Shown: in pieces, positions 52,082 through 63,370 of the stretch | How positions within the stretch are numbered: position 1 is the first letter of the stretch | Layout of the letters: each line of letters begins with the position of its first letter | Assembly (NCBI RefSeq): GCF_002105155.1 | Contig: NW_019029065.1 | Location: forward strand, 16,591-80,590 | DNA from: Lobosporangium transversale | Lineage: Eukaryota > Mortierellomycota > Mortierellomycetes > Mortierellales > Mortierellaceae | Length of the DNA: 64,000 nt | Direction of reading: 5' to 3' | Notes under the pieces: generated by a model | The model's input: only the letters and a program-made list of their open reading frames with translations | The model's database searches: none | What the model was told of the DNA's origin: nothing | Position numbers and translations under genes: made by a program

Positions 52082-55000
52082 TTATGCATTTGTCACCTTT
52101 TTCTGATTGTACGAGACATAAGATCGTAGCATTTCCTCCAGGGTCCTGTTGGCTCGCTCCGTCTGTCCGTCTGTCTGAGGATGGAATGCTGTAGACATAT
52201 GGAGTTTAGTTCCCATGAGCTTCATCAATGTGGTCCAGAAGTGTCCCGTGAATCTTGAGTCTCTGTCCGATACAATAGCTCGTGGCATGCCATGGAGTCG
52301 GAAGACATTATTGAAGAAGAGTCGCGCGATATCTGAAGCAGTGTCCGTTGTATGGCTAGGGCAGAAGTGGACTTGTTTGGATAACTTGTCTACGAATACA
52401 GTTATGGCATTGAACCCTCGGTTCGTCTTGGGTAAAGGGCCAATGAAGTCCATGGTGACAGTTTCCCATCGTTCAAGAGGTATATCGAGAGGTTTGAATA
52501 ATCCGGCAGGATGATGAAGCAGTGGTTTATTTCGCTGGCACTGTTCGCATGATGCAATGTAAGTCTTGGTGTCTCGGGCCATTCGTGGCCAAAAGAATGT
52601 CCTTCGCATGGTTTCATATGTTTTCTCGAAGCCGAGGTGGCCAGCAATGGGAGAATCATGTGCATCATGAAGTAGGAGAGCGCGAATGTTAGGATCATTC
52701 GGGATACATAAACGTGTCTGTCCAGCGATGTTAATCCACAATAGGTCATCAGCAACAAAATAACGATCAGAGGGACTTGCCTCGCGGCAGCTTTCGTAAA
52801 GTGATCCTAACTTAAGGTCATATGGGTAACACTTTATCAGGCGCTGCCGTAAGCCTGGGTCCAAACTTATTTCTATGGAGTTAATCTGCTCACTGGCGGG
52901 ATCCTGCGCCTTGTGGTCAGGCCTCCTTGAGAGAGCGTCGGGGACGATGTTGTCTTTGCCTGGTTTGTACTTGAAGTTGAAGTCGTATTCTTGTAGGAGT
53001 TCCATCCATCTGGCCTGTCTCCGAGTCAGGTTTGGCTGGGTTGGAAAATGCTGCAATGTGGCATGGTCAGTATAGACAATAAAATGAGATCCATCCAAAT
53101 AGTATCGCCATGTTCTTAAGGCGTGGACGACAGCTAGTAATTCTTGCTCATGGGTTGGGTAGTTTCGTTCTGCAGAGCTCAACTTTCGTGATGTAAAGGC
53201 AACAGGGCGCGATTCGCCCTTGTGATCTGTTTGGAACAAGACTGCACCAATGGCGAAACCTGATGCATCAGTTTCGACGGGAGTTGCTAGGGCAGGGTCA
53301 AAAATTCTGAGTACGGGTGCCATGGTGACTGCATGCTTCAGTCTTTCAAAGGCCTCTTGGTTAGGCTTGCTCCAGTAGAATGTTGTAGTTGAGCCTAACA
53401 GATCAGTAAGGGGAAGCGCGATATCAGCATAGTGGTCGATGTATTGATGATAGAAGTTTGTTAATCCAAGGAACTGCATGACGTGGCGCTGTGTTGTGGG
53501 TGTTGGCCATTCTCTAACTGCCTTAACCAGTGCTTCGTTTGTTTTGAGTCCATCTTTGGATATAACATGGCCTAGGAACTCTGTCTCCTCTTGCATAAAT
53601 GAACACTTGGAAAGCTTGCAAAAGAGGCCTGCCTTGCGTAGGAGCCTAATAACGTTTCTGATGTCTTGTAGATGTTGCTCTTTGTTATCAGAATAAATCA
53701 GTATATCATCTAGGTAAACTACGGTGCATTTATCCAGCACAGGATCCAACACGTTGCGCATCATGGCTGAAAAGGCGGCAGGTGCGTTGGTGAGTCCGAA
53801 AGGGACGACGTTAAACTCATAGTGACCGTAGCGTGTTCGAAATGCCATTTTATGTCGGTCGTCTGGATGAACGCGCATTTGATGATATCCGGATAGTAAG
53901 TCGAGCTTTGTAAAAAATCGTGCTGTCCTGAAACGATCTATTAGCTCGTCGATTCTTGGTAGTGGATGGCGATTCTTACGGGTTATTTTGTTTAATCCTC
54001 TGTAGTCTACACACATCCTCAGTCCGCCATCCTTCTTTTTAACGAATAAAACTGGTGCTCCGTAGGGTGATGTACTTGGAGAGATGAAGCCTTTGCGCAG
54101 TAGTTCTGTGAGTTGTGTTTTTAGTTCGTCTAATTCAGCAATTGATAAGCGAATGACTGGTCTTACAGGTGGATCGGTATTATTTTCAGTCTCGATTCGC
54201 ATGCTATCGCCACGATCCTGAGGGAGTCCGTCCGGTAGTGTGTCAGGAAAGAGGTCTGGAAATTCTACTTGGACAATTTGTTGAATCGATTCGGGTAGTG
54301 TTGAGTCTAGGTTTGTTGGTGGTGAAGTGATTCTTACTTGGGCCAAGAATGTTGTCGTTTCGGGTTCTAATGCTAATGCAGCAAAGTTTATGGCAGAAAG
54401 GCAATTTTGACGAGCGGAGGAGGAGGTATGCCCTCGACATTCCCATAGTATGTGTTTACCATCGTGTTCAAAGTGTAAATCGTTAGTGCGCCAGTTGATT
54501 TGGGGATTGACTGCGGTTAGCCAAGGTTTCCCTAGGATGAGATCATATTTTTTCGAGGGGTAGATGATACTTTGAATCTTTTCACCATAGGAACCACGTT
54601 CAAGGGTAACAGATGCGGTTCCTGGGGACATGACTGCTGTGCCATTCGGATGAATGATAAGGATAGGGTTCGCGTTGTCTATGATAATGTTATGTTTTCT
54701 GCAAAATTTTGAACTCAATACATTTCCTTCTGCTCCACCATCAATGAGGATTCGCGCAGGGTGTCCGTTGACGGCCCCAATGAAGGTTAGTAGTCGTCTC
54801 GCATTGGTGTAGACAGCGGACAGGGATTGGAGGTGTGTGGCATGACGACGACGACGACGGGGTGGTTTACTAGCAAGGTGTTCGTGGGAAGTAGAGGGGG
54901 TAGGTGAATTTTCATTTGTGTCTTGGTTTGAAGATGATTTGATTTCAGTGACAGATGACGCGGGATGGGAATCGGGGGAGAGGTGATTTAGGGAATCCGG

Positions 55001-55096
55001 AGGAATGGAAGTGGTGTGGTGCAAGGTGCTTTTAGAGGGTAGTGATAAGAGAGAGGATAGAGAAAATATGGGAGAGGAGCGAGAAGGCATAATCAT
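52082..55096 (-). pseudogene. Gypsy-2 pol polyprotein
   Basis: About 1,000 uninterrupted codons. Protease motif ILIDGGAEGNVLS (DGG variant), RT motifs RMCVDYRGLN, FTKLDLLSGYHQ, FGLTNAPAAF and YLDDILIYS, and RNase H VETDASGFAIGAVLF with TDHATLQHF. Integrase shows the zinc region HLGFEKTYETMRRTF ... CEQCQRNK, TMDFIGPLP (Asp 1), SDRDSRFTGHFW (Asp 2) and HPQTDGQTERANRTLEEML (Glu). The protein then ends abnormally at YNQKKVTNA. Catalytic residues are present, so decay is by truncation, not by point mutation. Confidence 0.92.
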
Positions 55097-55209
55097 GGAT
55101 TTAGGAGAACTAGAGTTTTTATTACTGTTGTTACTACTTTAATCCATATGACTACGCCCTCTAGAGCCCAGGACTCGAGGGTTGGTGGTGAGAGCGAGGC
55201 TGGCCTGGT

Positions 55210-56166
55210 CTACAGCTCGCTCTCCTCTTTTCCCGAGTCGTCGTAGTCGTCTTGTTGTTCCAGGTTGTTCAAGTTCCTAGTCACGCGGCAGTTCTTGGCC
55301 ATGTGTCCCTTCTTTCTGCAGCGAAAGCAAGCGCCTGCGCGGCGCAGTTTTGTTCTGTCATTTTCGGTGAGCTTGGAGAGTGGTCTGTTGTTAGTCGAGG
55401 GGGGGCGATGGAAGTTCGCTAAGCCTGTGGAGTTTGTACTCTGTAGTAGGAAGTTATTGAACATCATCTGCATTGCGTCTAGGTCCATCGGGGTCGGTGT
55501 GGGTTGGCTTGTTTGGCTTGTCATGATGGGGGGTCTAGAGGAATGTAAAATGCTGTGGATCATCGTAGCCTGCTTGATGGCCTGGTTGAGAGTCTGAGGC
55601 TGGCGAAGGAGGACTTCCTTGCTTGTGTCTTCTACAAGGCCGTAGGTATAATGGAGGACAAGCCATGATTCCTCCAGTTTGGGTGTGAGGCGTTGGAGGC
55701 GGCGGAATTTGGCAGTGTATTCCGCTACTGAGGATTTACCTTGTTTTAATTGAACCAGTGCTTTCTGGGCTGAAGAAGCCGTGTCAGGGGGTGTGAAGTT
55801 TTCGGAAAGTGTCCCATGGTGTATCAATTGTCATTTCCGAGTCTCGCCACCATGCCTTGGCGTCTCCTTTCAGGTTGACAACGGTATATCGGACCCAACG
55901 GGAGTGGTTAAGCTCCATGATCTCGAAGTACTCTTCTTGGTTCTCCAAGAAGTTGAGGACCGCGACAGCGTCGACATTTCCCTCGTATGGTTCTGGTTTG
56001 GTAGGTTTTATCACAGCAGCCACCGTGCGGACATGGTCATTAAAGGCGGCAGCGCTAGAAGCACTATCCTGTCGGGATTCGAGGAAGGTTTGCACAGCGT
56101 TCTGCACGGATAGGCTGGTACTGGCATCAAGGTTAAGAGCTTTCAAGGAAGTGGTGAGGTTGTCCA
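55210..56166 (-). pseudogene. Gypsy-2 gag
   Basis: It starts at ATG 56166, next to a long A-run in the leader (minus strand). The first part includes the capsid-like motif AKAWWRD. A frameshift near 55800 moves it into the frame ending at 55210, which has the retrotransposon-gag motif SVAEYTAKFRRL and a CCHC knuckle, CFRCRKKGHMAKNC, followed by an acidic end. The knuckle packages the element RNA. The frameshift makes this copy defective. Confidence 0.85.
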
Positions 56167-56309
56167 TGGCAAAAAAAAAAAAAAAAAAAAAAAAAATCAA
56201 ATGCAGGGGTAAATTTTTAAATTTTATCTAGGAAAATATCAGAGGGATCTAGGGAAAAATATCAGAGGGAAATATAAGCGGTTTCTGGCGGGGTCGGTGG
56301 TTCGATGAA

Positions 56310-56321
56310 CCTTTGCTACCA
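56310..56321 (-). other. Gypsy-2 primer binding site
   Basis: On the minus strand TGGTAGCAAAGG starts directly after the LTR end ACA. TGGTAGC is the complement of an initiator-Met tRNA 3' end (GCTACCA). Confidence 0.75.
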
Positions 56322-56500
56322 TGTAAATAGTAACAATCAAAGGTGATCTTAGGTGGAATCGAAGGTCAAAGGATGCTTTATTTGGCTATAACGTAGTGGA
56401 CTATTTATACTGATAATTGATAGGGTTGGGGCTTGGTGTCTTGGCACTTGGGCTTGGCGTCTTGGCGCCTGGGGTGCGCGTGATAGTTGAGCCCTCCTCA
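56322..56500 (-). mobile_element. Gypsy-2 5' LTR
   Basis: 179 bases, TGAGGAGGGCTCAACTATCA at the start and ATTTACA at the end on the minus strand, with TATAAATA at about 56411-56418 and AATAAAG at about 56375. The primer binding site lies immediately inside. Confidence 0.82.
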
Positions 56501-57884
56501 AAGGTTTGAGTCAGTATTGTATAACACGTTTGCAACTCCTCTTACCCAATCTTTCCATACATCGTCGCTATCCTTCGTGTCCGGTATAGTAGTGAGGCCT
56601 TCGATCTCCCCTTGTCCTTGCAGCCTCAACTACTCAGCATTCTTATTGAATTTTTTCTGCTGCTCTACCAGTGTTGTCCATCTTGCGTCTCTTTGTACTG
56701 TTGATAATCCTCTGCGGATTTGATTTGCCAATTTTTTAATTTTAGCGAGATCACGTATGAGGTGGCGGAGACACAATTCTTGTTCTGGCTTCACTCCAGA
56801 CCGACCAACCACTCTTCCTGGCAATTTTTCTTTGGCGCTTTCTATGAGCAGCTTTGAATACCATTTCCATGCAAGGTCAATGTCGATTCTTTGAAGGTCT
56901 TCTGGCATCAAGAGATCCTTTTCATCGTCGTTCTGGGCTCTCCGTAGGCCCATTGTAGAGATTCGCTGCCGTCTCCAATTCTTATATTCACACCGTTCTC
57001 AAAATTCTCCCAATCGTCGTTGCTGGCATCGCGAAGTAAGAATTTGTAGCCCTTGGGTTTTTTGTAAATGATGTGATGAAGTGGTTGTTGAATAAGGCGG
57101 TGCAGTGTCATTTCTAGAGTGACCATTTTGTGGTCTGACGCCACAATACCATCCAATGATTTGTGTTTGACCCTGAGAAGCCTATCCGTGAATACACTAG
57201 ATACAAATATCATATCTATACGGCTCGTATTCTGGCAGGTATAGTCTTCACGAAGAGGGTGTTGAGCGCGGAAAACATCATGAAGTGCCTGCGTCTCCAT
57301 CCATTGAAGTAGTGCCGATTCTGGTCTTATACTCGTTGCGTTCTCTCGTCGTCGATCGAGCCGGGGGTTCCTAGTAGCATTGAAATCCCCAAGAATGATT
57401 ATACCCCTCCTTCTTCTCTCGCGTCGTTATATTCTTTTTGTATCCATTTAGTAATTACTTCTGCTTCTTCTTCCCTTCCGCTTGGTAGGTAGCAGTTAAT
57501 TACTCTGATTTTAAATCCCCCAGGAAAGTTGAAATCTCTCGCTTGGCCTCTGCTCCCACAAGATGAAGTTCTCGCAGCGTACTGGAACCAATGCTGAGCG
57601 ATCAAAAGCCCAACCCCTGTTCCCTGTGTTGCACCTTCTTTACCACTCACCCACCACATTTTATATTTAGTTTGTTTCAAATTTCTTGCCATTTTACTCC
57701 CTCCAACATGCATGTTGGTTTCTTGGAGTGCTATCATATCTAAACCTTTCATATCACCATATTCACATAACGCTTCTATTTTCCCAGCTTCTAGCGCACC
57801 CCGTATGTTAAATGATCCAAATTTAATAGCACTGCTATTAGATCTAGTATTGTCCTCTCTATTTTGAGTGCTTGCATTACTCAT
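56501..57884 (-). pseudogene. LINE ORF2, endonuclease part only
   Basis: From ATG 57884. Endonuclease/exonuclease/phosphatase motifs: KFGSFNIRGAL, MIALQETNM, then after a one-base frameshift near 57400 a GDFNATRNPR block, SRIDMIFVSS and IVASDHKMVTLEM. Together these are the catalytic residues of APE-type LINE endonucleases, which nick target DNA to prime reverse transcription. Another break lies near 56950, and an in-frame TAG at about 56630. The frame then reads on to the gypsy-2 LTR. No RT remains. Confidence 0.8.
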
Positions 57885-58170
57885 TATGGACTAGTGGTTT
57901 TGGCGGCAATCCATTTGAGGTTGATTTCTCTTCTTTTCTACTTTTTTCATTACTACCTGCTCCGTTTGCTATGAGAGCCATAATCCCTGCTAGGGACTCG
58001 TTAGTAGGAGGCATGCCTGGAATAGCAGCTGACTTACCTTTGTTTTTGGGCACGTTCCTGTGGAACTCTCCACTCAGTCCTGCTGCCTTCAGGTGCTCGG
58101 CTGCGAAGTTCATTCCAAGTGCACCATATAGACCCATATAGCGTATACGATGATTTAATTTACCACTCAC
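57877..58170 (-). pseudogene. LINE segment upstream of ORF2 (probable ORF1 C-terminus)
   Basis: An open frame that enters from the foldback insertion and stops at TAA overlapping the ORF2 ATG (ATGAGTAATG). Overlapping stop and start is typical of ORF1/ORF2 junctions in LINEs. The sequence (RYMGLYGALGMNFAAEHLK) has no known motif. It may be the distal end of ORF1 or a separate small ORF. Confidence 0.45.
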
Positions 58171-58172
58171 GT

Positions 58173-58986
58173 GGGGCAGACGATATCTTATACACTATCA
58201 TGCAAAACTGAAAGTATAATTCATTCCCATGTCCATTTCTTTTTCTCATTCCTAGAAACCGTATATGCATACACCACTCACACTTTGGTTTAATAAAGCT
58301 CCCGTCTTCTTCTACGTCATAGTTATGCGCTGTGGCATTAGCTTGTCTCATTTAGAAAGTTAATGACTTTTTTGTCCATGCAGGTCTCTCTTTCAGTTTT
58401 GCATGTGCTCATTCGAAGGCCGAAGATCTTTATTCTTTTGTAAGCCATATCCTTACATCAATAGATAGTATTCCAACCATGGGCGTCACTGACAGCTTGG
58501 AGTCTCTTATGAATACCTATGATGAGTTTGCGGCAGAAGTCCACTGGGATTCTATACCATTCAACAGACATGCCTGCCATCATTAACCTCCTGGCTTCGT
58601 TGACTTTCCTTTGTGGAGTGGGTCTCATATTCTGTGAAGGTGTGGTTAAGAGAGAGTTAAGCAAGTGTTCATAAAGGAAAGAGAGAAAGTCCTTCTTTTA
58701 TTCGCATTTAATGACGACCAGATGTTGTCATGGGCAACATTTGAGACCACATGCAAAACTGAAAGAGAGACCTGCATGAACAAAAAAGTCATTAACTTTC
58801 TAAATGAGACAAGCTAATGCCACAGCGCATAACTATGACGTAGAAGAAGACGGGAGCTTTATTAAACCAAAGTGTGAGTGGTGTATGCATATACGGTTTC
58901 TAGGAATGAGAAAAAGAAATGGACATGGGAATGAATTATACTTTCAGTTTTGCATGATAGTGTAGTATATAAGATGTCGTCTGTCC
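58173..58986. mobile_element. Foldback element inside the LINE
   Basis: Arms 58173-58407 and 58749-58986 are inverted copies of each other over about 235 bases with few differences. The 341-base centre has no recognised gene, although a minus-strand frame (58664-58458) is protein-like. The inner arm sequence (GTCATTAACTTTCTAAATGA ... GACGTAGAAG) recurs in the MULE-like elements at 62356-62467. No target duplication was found. Confidence 0.8.
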
Positions 58987-59057
58987 AGAAATAGAGACCC
59001 CTCTCTTTGTCCTATTGAACTTTGGTTCCATATACATAGTAAGCTATATCAATTAGG

Positions 59058-60611
59058 TTAAAACATTGCACCAAGATGTTGGCTCATCATTCCTATTAAC
59101 ATTTGGATTAGTAGACTGTTTTGAGCACGTAGTTGTTGTTGCTCTTCCTGTAGGCGTTCCACTGTATCTACCAGTTGCTGGATTTTCTTATCGACTGCAC
59201 CAGTGTTGCTTTTCTTTCCTATGACGTTTGTTTGACCAGAACTTTGGGTATTGGTTTTTTCTTCCTGTGCCTTCTGTTGGTTGCTTTGAGTAACACTTCC
59301 ACTCTTTCCCGTGGCGGCTTTGGCGTATGAGAGTTGTGGTACAACTTTCAGTGCTCCTCCCTTTTGGTATTCCTTGACAGCTTTGATGTGCTGCTTTGTC
59401 TCCTGGAGTGCAATGAATACCTCGCATTCCCTCATGATGTGTCCTGGTTTGTGGCATTGTCGGCATCGTTTGTCGTCCTTATCACCCCAGAAAGTCTCAA
59501 TGCCCCCGATTTTGACTGGTTTAGTCATAGTTTCCGCCATTGCTTCTGCAGAGGGGAAATACACGAATGCTTCTCGTTGATATTGCCATTTCTTCCCGTC
59601 CTTTGAAAAATAGCGTGGCACTTTGACGAAATTCGCTTGCTTTTCTCCAAGGAGAGGCTCCAAGTCCTTGTCTGTCGTTCCAAAAGGGAGACCTGAGATT
59701 TTTGCGACGTGTGTCAATGTCCACTCGACTCGTTCATTGCCGATTTTGCGGATGCGCGCGAGTTCTTTTCCAATGAAGACGTGCTCCCGGTTGGCCAATT
59801 TGAATTTTGTGACGTCCTCAACATTGTTGTAAACTACTGCTGCGGTGATTTTGACTCCCTTGGAGCATGGGCGGGTTGCAATCTTTCCAATAGTACCGAA
59901 CTGCAGCATTGCTGACTTGATAAGGAATTCCGGAGTCCTAGGAGCAATACCATAAACCTCCACTGTGCGTTCCAGTTCACGTTCACGGGTGTCGGTATTT
60001 ATTTTAAAAAACAATGGGACTTCGTGTTCATTTCCGTCTTCATCCCTGTGTGTAGCAGTCATTTCCAGGAGCGCTGTCAGGGATGGTTGATCCTCAACAG
60101 CAACGCGGAAAGCAGTATATCCATTGACTTTAACCTTGTGTGGTCCTTCTGTACAATAGATGGCAGCATCCAACAAGACTGTTTCTAGGTCTTTCTTTTT
60201 TTCGGCAACCGTTGTTCCATAAAGGTCCTCGAGGAAGACGCCGGCCGCCTTCAGCCTATCCTTGGTGCGTCTCACTTCCTGCCATTCTGTGATTCCCACA
60301 GTGGCCATCGCGTCATCGTCTTCGTCCATTGCGTCCTGTTCTTGTGTAGCTGCACGCAAGCCATTTGCATCCAGGCTGCGGCTATACGAAGGACGGCTCT
60401 TAGAGCCCGTTCCCTCGTCAACGCGGCTCCCGCTCGCCTCTATGCCGCTTGCGGGACCGACTTCTTGGTTGGTGGGCTGTCTTTGAGATCCGATTCCGCT
60501 ATTTGGAATGCGAGCTCTTTTCGAATGAAGGACATTTCTGTCCAAATTGGGTGGATCATGTTGCTGATTTTTTCCTAATGCAGGCTCCATGATGAGTGAT
60601 GTCGTTGGCAC
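59058..60611 (-). CDS. LINE ORF1 (gag-like, CCHC)
   Basis: Likely start ATG 60589 (MEPALGKNQQ); the frame itself is open from 60611. The N-terminal third is disordered (Ser/Gln/Asp-rich, DAMDEDDDAM). The middle resembles an RRM-like fold of LINE ORF1 proteins (KISGLPFGTTDKDLEPLL), followed by a CCHC knuckle CRQCHKPGHIMREC near residue 390 and a C-terminal coiled coil (QQLVDTVERLQEEQQQLRAQ). It packages LINE RNA. The frame is intact. Confidence 0.85.
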   Translation of the reverse strand: MPTTSLIMEPALGKNQQHDPPNLDRNVLHSKRARIPNSGIGSQRQPTNQEVGPASGIEASGSRVDEGTGSKSRPSYSRSLDANGLRAATQEQDAMDEDDDAMATVGITEWQEVRRTKDRLKAAGVFLEDLYGTTVAEKKKDLETVLLDAAIYCTEGPHKVKVNGYTAFRVAVEDQPSLTALLEMTATHRDEDGNEHEVPLFFKINTDTRERELERTVEVYGIAPRTPEFLIKSAMLQFGTIGKIATRPCSKGVKITAAVVYNNVEDVTKFKLANREHVFIGKELARIRKIGNERVEWTLTHVAKISGLPFGTTDKDLEPLLGEKQANFVKVPRYFSKDGKKWQYQREAFVYFPSAEAMAETMTKPVKIGGIETFWGDKDDKRCRQCHKPGHIMRECEVFIALQETKQHIKAVKEYQKGGALKVVPQLSYAKAATGKSGSVTQSNQQKAQEEKTNTQSSGQTNVIGKKSNTGAVDKKIQQLVDTVERLQEEQQQLRAQNSLLIQMLIGMMSQHLGAMF

Positions 60612-61027
60612 TCTTGTGCACTAACAGGGGTGTGGAAGATGTGTGTATAGAGAGGGAATGTGTAAATGTAGCGTATCCGATGGTGTACGGAGAAGAGTCG
60701 TGATGCGTTCGACCTTTATCTTGGTACAACACTTCAGTGTGTTCTATGTATTTGCGTCTCGCTGCGGTTTTTAAGGGCATCTCAGTATAACCCCCCGGTT
60801 CTTAAGACAGTGATTTTTTCACAAACTGACGTGGAAAGATCTGTCAATGATCCCAAAGATTGACAGAAAATGAACAAAATGATAATAAAAAGTTGGACGA
60901 AGTGCCAAAAGATAAATTCATAAATGGACAAAGTGCCAAAGGAGGATAATCTGACAAATAGATCACTAAAGGATCATAAATCAACAATGATAGTCCTGGA
61001 GAATGCTGCAAAATAGCATCAAAAGTG

Positions 61028-61059
<32 letters not shown>

Positions 61060-61849
61060 TCCTGTTAACAAGAACCCACAGAGGTGAGGAATTTTATTTC
61101 ATAATCTCGCTCTAAAGTAATGATATCGCCCTCAACTATGAAACAAGCGAAACTCTCAAAGTTCGCACGGGATGGCTGTGAAGAGCCAATTCGTATCCAT
61201 GTTTTTCTCTACCAATGTACACCGTGATCGGTACTCGAAGTCCATCCTTCCGATGTGGCCTGTTGCGCCCGTGAAAAGCCGCGGAGGCTGGCGTGCCGAC
61301 TCTAGCTAAGGACGACTTTTTAATTTTTTCTATTCGATCAAATCCACTGGCATGTGGACCCAAATCTTGCGGAATTGGTCTGAAATTTCTACTTTGGACT
61401 CCGTCAAACTTTGTGATCATCGCTGTCCTAGTCAAGTGGGTGGATGGGGGGATGTGCTGCCAGATGTACCGCTGGTTCGGCTGGGGGTGGAATATATACC
61501 TAAGACATGTGGCCAGCCAGGCGACTTAGGGTAGTGCACCCACGATCTTAGCCTTAGCGGAGAACACTAGGCTGTCTCGGAGAGGAAAGTATAAAAACTC
61601 AAGCAAATCCCTGACCTGGCACATGTTTGCTTCACTTTATGTGCCTTAACCAGGACTCGAACCCGGCCCCTGGGCTAGACAGGAGGGTGCCCTGACGAGT
61701 ATACTACTCAGTCATTGGGCGAAAAGAAGCCAAAGTGATTTAAATACTAGGATTGATAAAGGAAATAATGATAAAAGTACTGAATGATGATGGAAATAAT
61801 GAAGAAAAGGATACGTAGATAGCAGATTTACGATAAAACTTTAACCTCT
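60612..61849 (+). other. No confident gene
   Basis: Contains the LINE upstream region, an A/T-run foldback at 61030-61052 and a more G+C-rich part (61130-61560). A minus-strand frame at 61435-61136 there is protein-like but unrecognised. A tRNA-like box B sequence occurs at about 61650 (see rejected items). Confidence 0.4.
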
Positions 61850-61921
61850 TCCTAGTTGGTCCAGTGGTCAGGATTTGTCGCTCTCACCGACAAGGCCCGG
61901 GTTCGATCCCCGGACTGGGAA
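61850..61921 (+). tRNA. tRNA-Glu (anticodon CTC)
   Basis: 72 bases. The 7-bp acceptor stem TCCTAGT/ACTGGGA pairs with one G-T wobble. The D arm contains GGTCCAGTGGTCAGGA. The anticodon arm TGTCG-CTCTCAC-CGACA gives CTC, and the T arm CCCGG-GTTCGAT-CCCGG contains box B. No intron. Two MULE-like insertions start 26 bases downstream. Confidence 0.95.
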
Positions 61922-61946
61922 TTCTTTTAATTAGCAAACAATTTTT

Positions 61947-62659
61947 GGATTAATCTATTTGGCAGCCCATACCAAATATGGTAATTTTTGCCTCTATTTG
62001 GCAGCCTACTTCAGGGGCTGCCACTTAACTTCGCACTCTTGGGTGGCAGCTGGGCTGCAAATACATTACTTTTTTTTTTTTTTTTTTTTATAACAGTGTC
62101 ATAGCATCAGTGGTAAAACAGGCAGCGTTCTGTGGATACATTGCCTTGCACAGCTAATGCCTCCGGAGGTACTAAGGGCAGCGGCGATGACATCTTCACA
62201 AAACAGCTTCAATGTACACGGTTAGGGAATGATTTATTGAAGACGTCTAGGTAGCAGGTGAGACGCGTTTGCTCCGAGCGAAAACCTCTCATAGGCATTG
62301 ATCTCCAAATGGCACCTCCAAAACTGATGAGCGACCTACTTGAAAAAAAAAAGTCATTAGTTTTCTAAATGAGACAAGACAATGTCACTACACATAACTA
62401 TGACGTAGAAGACGGGAGCTTTATTAATTTGAAGTATGAGCGTTATATACATATACGGTTCCTAGGAATAAAAAAAAAAAAAAAATAAATAAATAAATAA
62501 ATAAATAGTTAGAGGCCAAATAGCCCTGGGTAGGCTGCCAAGTAAATAATGAATGTTATTTGGCAACTGGGCTGCCAAAGAGAGTCTTGAAAGTTGATTA
62601 TATTTGGCAATGGGCTGCCAAATAATATTTAGCAACTAGGCTGCCAAATAGATTAATCC
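61947..62659. mobile_element. MULE-like non-autonomous element A
   Basis: Ends GGATTAATCTATTTGGCAGC (and its complement), with a perfect 9-bp duplication ACAATTTTT at 61938-61946 and 62660-62668. A 9-bp duplication is typical of Mutator-like elements, which I infer. The interior repeats TTTGGCAGCC/GGCTGCCAAA many times and holds non-coding sequence shared with element B and with the foldback at 58173. Confidence 0.88.
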
Positions 62660-62698
62660 ACAATTTTTTTCCAATGATGATATTATTTGTTTGTACGG

Positions 62699-62929
62699 GG
62701 ATTAATCTATTTGGCAGCCCAGTTGCCAAATAACATTCATTATTTACTTGGCAGCCTACCCAGCGTTATTTGGCCTCTAACTATTTTTTTTTTTTTTTTT
62801 TTTTTTTTTTCATTCCTAGGAACCGTATATGTATATAACGCTCATACTTCAAATTAATAAAGCTCCCGTCTTCTACGTCATAGTTATGTGTAGTGACATT
62901 GTCTTGTCTCATTTAAAAACTAATGACTT

Positions 62930-62970
<41 letters not shown>

Positions 62971-63370
62971 CAAGTAGGCCGCTCATACAGTTTTGGAGGT
63001 GCCATTTGGAGATCAATGCCTATGAGAGGTTTTCGCTCGGAGAAACGCGTCTCACCTGCTACCTAGACGTCTTCAATAAATCGCTCCCTAACCGTGTACA
63101 TTGAGGCTGTTTTGTGAAGATGTCATCGCCGCTGCCCTTAGTACCTCCGGCGGCATTTGCTGTGCAAGGCAATGTATCCACAGAACGCTGCTTGTTTTAC
63201 CACTGATGTTATGACCCTGTTATCAAAAAAAAAAAAAAAAAAAAAGTAATGTATTTGGCAGCCCAGCTGCCACCCAAGAGTGCGAAGTTAAGTGGCAGCC
63301 CCCTGAAGTAGGCTGCCAAATAGAGGCAAAAATTACTATATTTGGTATGGGCTGCCAAATAGATTAATCC
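62699..63370. mobile_element. MULE-like non-autonomous element B, inverted relative to A
   Basis: Same ends as A, with a different perfect 9-bp duplication TTTGTACGG at 62690-62698 and 63371-63379. It is largely the reverse complement of A, so the pair forms a palindrome of about 1.4 kb with a 39-base spacer between element ends. It differs from A mainly in poly(A)/(T) length and in one segment near the centre. Confidence 0.88.

Larger units (their letters stand above)
52082..56500 (-). mobile_element. Ty3/gypsy element (gypsy-2), 3' truncated
   Basis: Minus-strand order: 5' LTR (56500-56322), primer binding site, gag, then pol with protease, RT, RNase H and integrase. Pol stops in the integrase core at 52082; the integrase C-terminus and 3' LTR are missing. 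The 5' LTR abuts LINE ORF2 sequence, so the element was inserted into the LINE. No chromodomain can be judged because that end is lost. Confidence 0.9.
56501..60611 (-). mobile_element. Non-LTR retrotransposon (LINE) with ORF1 and start of ORF2
   Basis: ORF1 with a CCHC knuckle and the apurinic-type endonuclease of ORF2 are present. RT is absent because the LINE is cut at 56500 by gypsy-2. Keeping the 5' end while losing the 3' part is opposite to ordinary LINE 5' truncation and agrees with loss by later insertion or deletion. A foldback element (58173-58986) also lies inside. Confidence 0.83.

Noticed and set aside
61136-61435. Minus-strand frame of 99 codons in a G+C-rich patch
   Set aside because: Protein-like in composition but not recognised, and an overlapping plus-strand frame is equally open. 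Support is too weak for a gene call.
61647-61728. Second tRNA-like sequence on the minus strand (box B-like GGTTCGAGTCC, D-arm-like TGACTGAGTAG)
   Set aside because: The T arm pairs, but the acceptor stem has several mismatches and no 5-bp anticodon stem with a 7-base loop can be formed. It is at best a tRNA pseudogene or tRNA-derived fragment.
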